A DNA stretch of 26,077 nt, taken from positions 1 to 26,077 of the IMG/VR virus record IMGVR_UViG_3300027896_004357, one strand, 5' to 3'. This document shows, in pieces, positions 16,249 through 22,118 of the stretch. The notes under the pieces are model-generated. The model was given only the letters and a program-made list of their open reading frames with translations. It was not told where the DNA came from and ran no database searches. The stretch comes from a virus. The translations under genes and the position numbers were made by a program. The number at the start of each line of letters is the position of its first letter. Positions within the stretch are counted from its first letter, which is position 1.

Positions 16249-17121
16249 TTAAGATTTCCCCAATTTATATGCCATTGAATCAAAAATATATGGCTTAACA
16301 ATATTAATTAATTTTCCGCTCTCCTCAACATTCATCCTTAAATACCAATATTTCCCTTTGGTAAAAGAAGGAATCGTCAAAATATCGAATTTTCTTTTTA
16401 TCATATCTGACATTAAAAACACTTCGTCTTTTTTATATCTCTCTGTATGAAAACTTGCACTTTTCTTAGAAATACTCCCATCATCCATATACCACCATGC
16501 CATCACCTTTTCATTTAACAAGTCATAAATATTTTCGCATATTATTTTTCTACTTCTTTTCTCTACCTTCTCATAAAAAATATTAAAATATTCTTTAAAT
16601 ACCGGACTACAACTAGTTGTCAGCCTTGAATTAAAATCACCATATCCACCATTTTCAACAATATTAATATTCGCACCAAATCTTTTTAATATTTTTTCTT
16701 TTTCTAAATTATATCTATGTTGAATATATCCATGATTTATCACCAATCTTGGGTAATCAGATGTTCCATGTGGATACTGAATACTTCCATCACCCAAACA
16801 ACTCCCAACAATTAAATCTCGCTCTTCGCCAGAAACAACAAAACCTACGTTAATTTTTCTATTGCTATGGCCTGGACAAAATCTAGAATATTTGTAATTT
16901 TTAATTCTTCCTTTTAAAATAACATGCTCAACAACACCAATTTTTTCCCCACACCCACATTCACAAAACGGTGCATTTCTTTTAAATTCTTCTACTCTTT
17001 TTAATCTCTCATCATAACCTACAACTCTACTACTATGCCCTCTTGTATACTCTATTAATTTACCATTAACAAACTTGTTTTCTTCAACCAACTTTTCACA
17101 TCCACACTTACAAAACTTCAT
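16249..17121 (-). CDS. Freestanding LAGLIDADG homing endonuclease between the split-intein halves
   Basis: The 290-residue protein has two LAGLIDADG motifs of the kind found in intron-type endonucleases: DLIVGSCLGDGSIQ (about 103-116) and VMAWWYMDDGSIS (about 208-220), both keeping the catalytic acid. Its N-terminus has two copies of an FCxCGC...GH unit (FCKCGCEKLV...RGHSSR and FCECGCGEKI...PGHSNR), probably zinc-binding DNA-contact modules. It likely cuts helicase genes lacking the split intein so that the whole cassette is copied in by repair. The ATG at 17121 has GGAGG six bases upstream, but both are buried in a hairpin (17115-17174). Its stop TAA directly abuts, in frame, the start of the C-intein gene. 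Confidence 0.9.
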   Translation of the reverse strand: MKFCKCGCEKLVEENKFVNGKLIEYTRGHSSRVVGYDERLKRVEEFKRNAPFCECGCGEKIGVVEHVILKGRIKNYKYSRFCPGHSNRKINVGFVVSGEERDLIVGSCLGDGSIQYPHGTSDYPRLVINHGYIQHRYNLEKEKILKRFGANINIVENGGYGDFNSRLTTSCSPVFKEYFNIFYEKVEKRSRKIICENIYDLLNEKVMAWWYMDDGSISKKSASFHTERYKKDEVFLMSDMIKRKFDILTIPSFTKGKYWYLRMNVEESGKLINIVKPYIFDSMAYKLGKS

Positions 17122-17174
17122 TGCGTACCTCCATTGTATTTATTTATAAATATAATGGATACGTGCAATGAAGT
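17115..17174 (-). promoter_or_regulatory. RNA hairpin hiding the endonuclease ribosome site, with a late-type promoter in its loop
   Basis: On the minus strand ACTTCATTGC (17174-17165) pairs perfectly with GCAATGAAGT (17124-17115), which contains the endonuclease ATG. Inside, GTA/TAC and TCCATT/AATGGA extend the stem, the latter covering part of the SD GGAGG. The 18-base loop contains TATAAATA (17148-17141), identical to the T4 late promoter -10 element. The predicted start about six bases downstream would give a transcript lacking the 5' arm, freeing the ribosome site. T4 endonuclease genes are known to use this arrangement. The 5' arm begins at the last base of the N-intein stop codon, so terminating ribosomes could also open it. 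Confidence 0.75.
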
Positions 17175-18106
17175 CAATAAATATCGTCGCTTTCATTAAG
17201 ATTTATTGCCTCCACCCAGCCTCTATTTAATGTAAAAAACATGTGTTCTGGGGTACACCTTATAATATGTCCATCCTCCACTTCTATCTCTATTACCTCT
17301 CTTATCCCTTTTCTATAAACATTAACAACTGGCATATACTCTTTTTTGCCACTTACCTCATTAAAACTCAATACATCAATAGTTTCTCCATTCTCAAATT
17401 TCTCAACTATTTTACCAATATATTCAATTCCTTTATTTGTCATAACTTTTGCGTCATAAGCAAGACACTCGTCCACCCCAACTAACCCAAACCTATCATA
17501 TATCTCACCATATTCCCTTGACGCAAGAGAGTGAATCATACCTATTACAATTTCCTTATCATCAACATCACAAACATCTTGCTGTATTCTACCTATTCTT
17601 GCTCTCGGTAAAAACTCCTTAATCCTATTGCTCCACTGATTAACTAAAAACTCCTTATGCACAATAACAAGCGTTTTTAATTTTAATTCACTTACAGCCT
17701 TCAAAAAAATTGTTGTTTTCCCGGCTCCACATGGCAGTGAGATTATTCCACCATAAAAATCATCCCTATCAATCTTGCTGACAAAAGAATTAAATGGTGC
17801 TATCTGACCTTCTCTTAACTCGCCCTTAAATCCTAGCATATCACCATCTATAGCATCACCGTAAGAAACATCAATTTTTAAATCCAACTCTTCTTTCTTA
17901 GGCATTGTCTTCAAAAAGAAAAAAAGAGGAACCCCAAAAAGATTCCTCCTTTTATCCTCTACATACGTTATAATCACAGAAGGCTCCGAATGTATTGACG
18001 TTGCTCTTTGCTTGATAGTCAATACTCTTCTCAAAATATCAAGTTTCTCTGGACTAACATCATCCATGTTAATCCATGCCATATTACTTATTGTTACTCT
18101 TATCAT
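17174..18106 (-). CDS. N-terminal part of a split SF2 helicase, ending with an N-intein
   Basis: The first 213 residues are the front of an SF2 helicase: an N-terminal accessory domain, the LREGQIAPFNSFV Q-like segment, Walker A SLPCGAGKTT (123-132), motif Ia-type TLVIVHKEFLVNQW, and motif II cut after VGVDE (209-213). Residues 214-310 are an N-intein, after which the gene stops. The rest of motif II (CHH) is encoded at 16143 and below, beyond an endonuclease gene. Fusion by trans-splicing restores DECHH. The ATG at 18106 overlaps the upstream stop as TGATG, so translation is coupled. This is a genuine split rather than a frameshift: a full N-intein ends in a stop, and the second half has its own start and C-intein. 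Confidence 0.93.
   Translation of the reverse strand: MIRVTISNMAWINMDDVSPEKLDILRRVLTIKQRATSIHSEPSVIITYVEDKRRNLFGVPLFFFLKTMPKKEELDLKIDVSYGDAIDGDMLGFKGELREGQIAPFNSFVSKIDRDDFYGGIISLPCGAGKTTIFLKAVSELKLKTLVIVHKEFLVNQWSNRIKEFLPRARIGRIQQDVCDVDDKEIVIGMIHSLASREYGEIYDRFGLVGVDECLAYDAKVMTNKGIEYIGKIVEKFENGETIDVLSFNEVSGKKEYMPVVNVYRKGIREVIEIEVEDGHIIRCTPEHMFFTLNRGWVEAINLNESDDIY
17177..17467 (-). other. N-terminal half of a split intein (97 residues)
   Basis: It begins with Cys214 after VGVDE. Block A-type residues CLAYDAKVMTNKG follow, then the TPEH motif (TxxH) in block B and RGWVEAINL before the end. The length fits natural N-inteins (about 100 residues). It ends in an acidic tail (NESDDIY) complementary to the basic start of the C-intein. 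Cys1, the TxxH motif and the partner's HN-Cys+1 together make splicing plausible. Confidence 0.92.
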
Positions 18107-18726
18107 CAGTACGGAACTGCCTCTGTGTCATGTTCAGAATCCTTCGCCTTTGCAACTATTATTTTCAGCCTGTCAGCCTGCTCAGGCTTCAGTATTTCCT
18201 CATATTGATATGGTGAAATATCAACTGACGGAAACTGCTTAATCAGTTCAACCTTTTCAACAAAATCAAAATCATCTCCAACCGCCGAAGACTTTGCCGA
18301 AGCCCCTCGCGTCACGTCAAAGATACAACCTGTCAACCCACCATGCTTCTCGTCCTTTCTTGACAACTTCTCAAGAATAGGTATCTTTGCAGGAAACAAC
18401 AATTTCTCGTTTACATGCTTAACACCCTTCTTATCTGTATACCCCGTCATATCAAGAATCGTATAAAACCCAACATAGTACGGTCTGTTATCACTTGAAC
18501 ATAAAGCACATTCCTCCCCAAGATTCTCTCTTAAACATACAAACCAGTTCTTCCACGACCCATCAATACATACGTTATGCTCCCAGAATCTAAATGCAAA
18601 ATTATCAAGAAAACAAACCTTACGACTATCTCCTTGCTTAAGCCAAAATCTTTTAACAATCTCCTTCTTTGAGGAATGATCCATGTCATCTCTCAACCCT
18701 TCAGTACCTTTCTTATACCATGTCAT
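18106..18726 (-). CDS. Zinc-ribbon phage protein, probable ssDNA-binding protein
   Basis: The 206-residue protein opens MTWYKKGTEG, continues with FWLKQGDSRKVCFLD, NVCIDGSWKNWFVCLRE and a CALC pair, then PYYVGFYTILDMTGYTD and KLLFPAKIPILEKL. The layout, an OB-like barrel with a Cys pair and aromatic strands (Phe/Trp/Tyr), fits phage ssDNA-binding proteins of the gp32-like kind, and I recall similar phage proteins carrying that label. The acidic C-terminal region would also fit. It is coupled to the split helicase (TGATG). The ATG at 18726 has AAGGAGG six bases upstream. The family assignment is from memory of its pattern, not from an alignment. Confidence 0.6.
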   Translation of the reverse strand: MTWYKKGTEGLRDDMDHSSKKEIVKRFWLKQGDSRKVCFLDNFAFRFWEHNVCIDGSWKNWFVCLRENLGEECALCSSDNRPYYVGFYTILDMTGYTDKKGVKHVNEKLLFPAKIPILEKLSRKDEKHGGLTGCIFDVTRGASAKSSAVGDDFDFVEKVELIKQFPSVDISPYQYEEILKPEQADRLKIIVAKAKDSEHDTEAVPY

Positions 18727-18727
18727 T

Positions 18728-18919
18728 CTAAGCCTCCTTAATACGCTTCAACCATTGTTTATGATGTCTACTTATCGTTTGATAAGAAACACCTGTTATT
18801 TTCGCAAGAACAGTATACGGTGAAATCGGATTCTTCTTAAAAAAATCGTTTATCCCGCTATACCCAAGTTTTATAACTTTCTCACTAAGCTCTCTTTCAC
18901 TCTTTCTTATTTTTCTCAT
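18728..18919 (-). CDS. Small helix-turn-helix protein
   Basis: The 63-residue basic protein contains SPYTVLAKITGVSYQTISRHHKQWL, a typical helix-turn-helix in which VSYQTISRH would be the recognition helix. It overlaps the preceding gene as ATGA at 18919, with GGAGAG five bases upstream, and ends one base before the next ATG. It could be a small transcription regulator. Its target is unknown. Confidence 0.75.
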   Translation of the reverse strand: MRKIRKSERELSEKVIKLGYSGINDFFKKNPISPYTVLAKITGVSYQTISRHHKQWLKRIKEA

Positions 18920-19377
18920 TTCAACTCTCCTGCAAATGCTCTCCTTACCCTATCAGCAAGCACCTCTCTACGCATCTTAATCTTATACTTACCGACAGCC
19001 TTATCCACAGCATTTATATAATCCTCTCTATACCAACATCTTCCTAAATCATCAACATCAGGAGGCATTGGTAAAATACCCCACTTATGCCAATTGTCAA
19101 TAGTGATCCTTGTCACTCCTATCTTACGTGCAAAAGCCGCACGATTTAAAACTGATATACTCTTTCCTTCAATAACAACAACTTTCACTCTTTCCTCAAA
19201 AATATCTGTCTTAATCCTTGGACTAAGAACCCTATTAATAATCCTCCTCTTTCTTGTCTTATTGACAAGACTCTCTCTATACAAAGGGTCTGTCCAATAA
19301 CGATTCTTTCTCTTTTCGAGAATTTCCTTTCTATGCGACTTCGCATACTCTCTGTTATACTCCCTAATGTCTGTCAT
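18916..19377 (-). CDS. DNA-binding protein with a MerR-like helix-turn-helix
   Basis: The 153-residue protein starts at the ATG at 19377, which has AAAGGA nine bases upstream; the longer reading from 19413 would overlap iscB and lacks such a site. Residues 1-45 are very basic (EYAKSHRKEILEKRKNR...), resembling the DNA-contact tails seen with phage HNH-associated proteins. Residues about 75-125 read NRAAFARKIGVTRITIDNWHKWGILPMPP...RCWYREDYINAV, a MerR-like winged-helix signature. No nuclease motif is seen. It lies directly downstream of iscB and may be a regulator. Function is not assigned beyond DNA binding. Confidence 0.72.
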   Translation of the reverse strand: MTDIREYNREYAKSHRKEILEKRKNRYWTDPLYRESLVNKTRKRRIINRVLSPRIKTDIFEERVKVVVIEGKSISVLNRAAFARKIGVTRITIDNWHKWGILPMPPDVDDLGRCWYREDYINAVDKAVGKYKIKMRREVLADRVRRAFAGELK

Positions 19378-19400
19378 AATACTACATCCTTTAACGACCC

Positions 19401-20756
19401 TTATTGTTTCCAAATTAGGCTTCCAGAACTATATATTCTCTCTACATTTTTTGAAGGTACAACCCTCTTACTTCCATATTTACAAAAGCAATAAATATTC
19501 ACACCTCTATTTGCAATACCTCCGCATAAATATCTTTTACCTTTTATCCAAACAAAATCTCTATTCTGTATCTTATGTCTTTTTCTACGAATTGATGGAA
19601 TAAAACCCTTTCTATTCAATTGCAACTTTCTGTTATTTCTTCTCTTCTGCTCAATATCAATTGAATCAACTCTCTTCTGACCAACACCACCAGCTATGAC
19701 AAAAGCATCATTATAATGCGTTTTTTCTAATCTCTGCTTATTTCTGTTTGCATTTGTTATATAACCATAAGTAAACTCAAAATCTAAAATCTCTTTGAAT
19801 CTTTTACCAATAATCGACATAAACGTCTCTGTTTTATATTGCTTTGATTTCTTTAGTTTACTAAATAACTTTTCTTCATGCAATCTTTTATGGCAAGATT
19901 TGTGTAATAAAGCAATGTTTGAAGGCTTGTCAGTACCGCCGTCTTTTCTTGATATAACGTGATGAAGGTGTCCACTATTCTCTTTTGTCATTTCTTTGCC
20001 ACATAACTGACACTTATTCTTTTCTCTACTTGTTATAAAACTTCTTAAATTATAATACCCTAACAAATCCCCTTCTTGATATTCCTTACCTGCTATTTCT
20101 GGATTTTCTATCTTCTGAATATCGAAATTACCTACTTCAATTGTTACTTTACTTATCGGTAAAAATTTCTTTAAAGTATTAATCAAAGTTAAATGTGTAT
20201 CAAACTTTCTCTGTATTGAAGGTGGTAAATAACCAACATCCTTCTTTCTATTACTAAAACGTGGCTTTCTATACCTAAGCCTTCTTCTTCTACTTCTTCT
20301 ATACATTCCCTTTTCTATCAATCTTTCAGATGTTTTCTGATCTAAAATAAGTGTTCCTGAAATTAATTCTTTCTTATCAGTTATCACTGAAAAACCCATA
20401 TTCTTAAAACCAGAGTCTATTCCCAATGAACAGCATTGAACCTGATTCTCACACTCAAAATTCAACTTGATTACAAATGGATTCTGCTTTACAACATGAG
20501 CTTTTCCTCCTTCTAAAAGATGTCTCGCCTTTGCACTTGTACAAGGCATTAATGGTTTCCCTGTTACTGATAATACAAACAAAATGCTTTTAAAGCCGGG
20601 TGTTTGTTCCCGTTGATTCACTTCGGGATTGTTACAATCCAGTACTTTATCTTGTACACTGTCGCTTTCGCTCCTGTTTAATACAAGATTTGTAGAGCTA
20701 CAGACTAGTGAAGTATCCGTAGGTACGTTCTTTAACTCTAATTGTAACGTCTGCAT
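19401..20756 (-). CDS. iscB: IscB RNA-guided nuclease (RuvC + HNH)
   Basis: IscB is the ancestor-type relative of Cas9 that uses an omegaRNA to cut DNA. All parts are visible. There is the PLMP domain (GKPLMPCTSAKARHLLEGGK, from 66) and RuvC-I with Asp114 (SLGIDSGFKNMG). The Arg-rich bridge helix follows (RRSRRRRLRYRKPR, 153-166), then RuvC-II Glu207 (VTIEVGNFD). HNH has zinc Cys249/252, His265-His266, Asn280 and His289. RuvC-III has His347 and Asp350 (THYNDAF). Catalytic residues are intact. The ORF runs from ATG 20756, but the first ~57 residues are unlike IscB and coincide with the omegaRNA; the real start may be TTG at 20582. No tnpA is nearby. Confidence 0.93.
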   Translation of the reverse strand: MQTLQLELKNVPTDTSLVCSSTNLVLNRSESDSVQDKVLDCNNPEVNQREQTPGFKSILFVLSVTGKPLMPCTSAKARHLLEGGKAHVVKQNPFVIKLNFECENQVQCCSLGIDSGFKNMGFSVITDKKELISGTLILDQKTSERLIEKGMYRRSRRRRLRYRKPRFSNRKKDVGYLPPSIQRKFDTHLTLINTLKKFLPISKVTIEVGNFDIQKIENPEIAGKEYQEGDLLGYYNLRSFITSREKNKCQLCGKEMTKENSGHLHHVISRKDGGTDKPSNIALLHKSCHKRLHEEKLFSKLKKSKQYKTETFMSIIGKRFKEILDFEFTYGYITNANRNKQRLEKTHYNDAFVIAGGVGQKRVDSIDIEQKRRNNRKLQLNRKGFIPSIRRKRHKIQNRDFVWIKGKRYLCGGIANRGVNIYCFCKYGSKRVVPSKNVERIYSSGSLIWKQ

Positions 20757-20800
20757 AGTTTAACTAAGCTCCCTAGTCTCCAATAATATCATTTTAAAAT
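20585..20800 (-). ncRNA. Candidate omegaRNA (HEARO-type) of IscB
   Basis: IscB loci carry a structured RNA just upstream of and overlapping the ORF start; this region has the expected density of pairing on the minus strand. Examples: AGACTAG (20779-20773) with CTAGTCT (20708-20702), and GAGCT (20771-20767) with AGCTC (20699-20695). GTTACAAT (20748-20741) can pair with ATTGTAAC (20638-20631). CTTGTA/TACAAG encloses a GCGAAAGC hairpin. GGATTG-TAA-CAATCC lies at 20640-20626. CCCG/CGGG and a competing GGG/CCC pair follow near 20628-20597. Several pairings are mutually exclusive, as in pseudoknotted omegaRNAs. The guide would lie at the 5' end, around 20790-20820. Both ends are approximate. Confidence 0.65.
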
Positions 20801-20871
20801 CTATTATAGGGCTTGATTTAGAATCGTTTGATCTCAAAATAAACCTCTCATTCATAAATTTTAAAAATCCA

Positions 20872-21843
20872 TTATAAGGATTCAATATGGTTCTTAATTT
20901 CAATCGGCTCCATATCTCCAGGATCAACACCATCTTTTATATCGACCACGTTGATCTTAATTCCATGCTCTACTAATTTATTGTGAACACAAAGATTCAA
21001 TTCTCTTCCTGCCTTATCACCATCTCCCATTACAAATCCTTGCATACCACCACATAAATTCACAATCTTACTCGCGTGATTATCTGAAAAATCACCTCCC
21101 AATGTAGACAGCGGATTATATCCCGCCATCCATACCTTCAAAGCATCAAATGCACCCTCCACGATAATAAACTTATTACTTCTTTCCTTGTTAATCATCC
21201 CCTCGCCATATAATATTTTCTTCCTCTTTAATCCCGGCATGTGAAAATACGAATTCTCATCCTCTTTAACATGTACCCATCTAATAGAGTACCCAACAAA
21301 TCTCTTTTCGCTATCAAGTATCGGGAAAAACACCCCATGCCTTCCACGCTTCCAGAAACCTATCTTCCATGCCTTTATTGCCTCTATACTTATTTTTCTA
21401 ACATCAATCACATACTTAGGAACTACACCAAGACAATCGCCATACTCGGTAATATCCAACTCATTCAACTTTCCCCTTCTTGCAAGCCAGATATGCGCTA
21501 TATCGCTTCCATACCTCAAATGTCTTATCGAATCATAAGGCTTAAAAACAGGCTTATACACACCACCAAACTCTAACGACTTTACCTCACTAACCAATCC
21601 CACGCATCCTACAACTTTCTCAAATTCATACGCAAGACCAACAATGCTTCCCTTAAATTTACAGCCAAAACAATATACAAGTGACACTCCATTATCATTA
21701 ATCTTTATTGACATTGACGCTTTACGATCACCTTTTTCATGTCGATGTTTCAAAACACAATTACACATCACATTACCGCTTGCAACTGTCCTTGGCTTTG
21801 CACCCATCATGTCAATAACTTTAATTATATTTTGCTCTGTCAT
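20872..21843 (-). CDS. DnaG-like primase (zinc finger + TOPRIM)
   Basis: This makes RNA primers for phage replication. About 323 residues from the ATG at 21843, chosen because it has AAGGA a few bases upstream and overlaps the previous stop as ATGA; a GTG at 21873 is an alternative. The N-terminal zinc-binding module has CNC...HRH (about 27-35) and CFGC (58-61). The TOPRIM domain has Glu in FIIVEGAFDALK and the DGD motif in GFVMGDGDKAG. It is shorter than bacterial DnaG and lacks a visible C-terminal helicase-binding domain, as is common in phages. It belongs to the helicase loader-helicase-primase group. A possible weak terminator hairpin (GAATCC/GGATTT then T's) overlaps its stop. Confidence 0.9.
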   Translation of the reverse strand: MTEQNIIKVIDMMGAKPRTVASGNVMCNCVLKHRHEKGDRKASMSIKINDNGVSLVYCFGCKFKGSIVGLAYEFEKVVGCVGLVSEVKSLEFGGVYKPVFKPYDSIRHLRYGSDIAHIWLARRGKLNELDITEYGDCLGVVPKYVIDVRKISIEAIKAWKIGFWKRGRHGVFFPILDSEKRFVGYSIRWVHVKEDENSYFHMPGLKRKKILYGEGMINKERSNKFIIVEGAFDALKVWMAGYNPLSTLGGDFSDNHASKIVNLCGGMQGFVMGDGDKAGRELNLCVHNKLVEHGIKINVVDIKDGVDPGDMEPIEIKNHIESL

Positions 21844-22118
21844 TTCTTCCTTTGCTTCAACACCTTGTTCCACAAACTCTCAAAATGATCTATTACAGCC
21901 TTAACCTCTTTTTCTCCTATTAACTTTTTATCATACAATCTTATCACCCTATCTATTATCCCGTCAACAAAACCATCACCTGTCATTTCATGTATCTCTC
22001 TCATAAATCCTGTTTTTGTCCCAAAATCAATCCTATCACTATTCTCATAATAAACAACAGATATTCTCATTATAGCATCACTCAAATATTTAATCGGAAA
22101 CTCATCAAGTCTTCCCAT
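21840..22118 (-). CDS. Small unrecognised protein between helicase and primase
   Basis: No family is recognised. The 92-residue protein is mostly helical, with a hydrophobic heptad-like first half and a basic C-terminus ending KVLKQRKK. The ATG at 22118 shares TAATG with the helicase stop and has GAGGTG eight bases upstream. Its stop overlaps the primase ATG. Tight coupling on both sides suggests a replication accessory protein made in step with helicase and primase, by position only. Confidence 0.75.
   Translation of the reverse strand: MGRLDEFPIKYLSDAIMRISVVYYENSDRIDFGTKTGFMREIHEMTGDGFVDGIIDRVIRLYDKKLIGEKEVKAVIDHFESLWNKVLKQRKK

Noticed and set aside
17100-17180. Frameshift or sequencing error as the cause of the broken helicase
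   Set aside because: Both halves end and begin at proper intein boundaries (N-intein then stop; start then C-intein), with a complete endonuclease gene between, so the split is organised rather than accidental.
20580-20760. Calling the iscB locus a CRISPR-Cas9 or TnpB gene
   Set aside because: There is no repeat-spacer array, the protein is about 390-450 residues with a PLMP domain and an HNH inserted in RuvC, which fits IscB; TnpB lacks HNH and Cas9 is far longer.
20866-20886. Terminator after the primase gene
   Set aside because: The minus strand has GAATCC/GGATTT with a short loop and then T's, but the stem is short, includes a G-T pair and overlaps the stop codon, so it is too weak to list as a feature.
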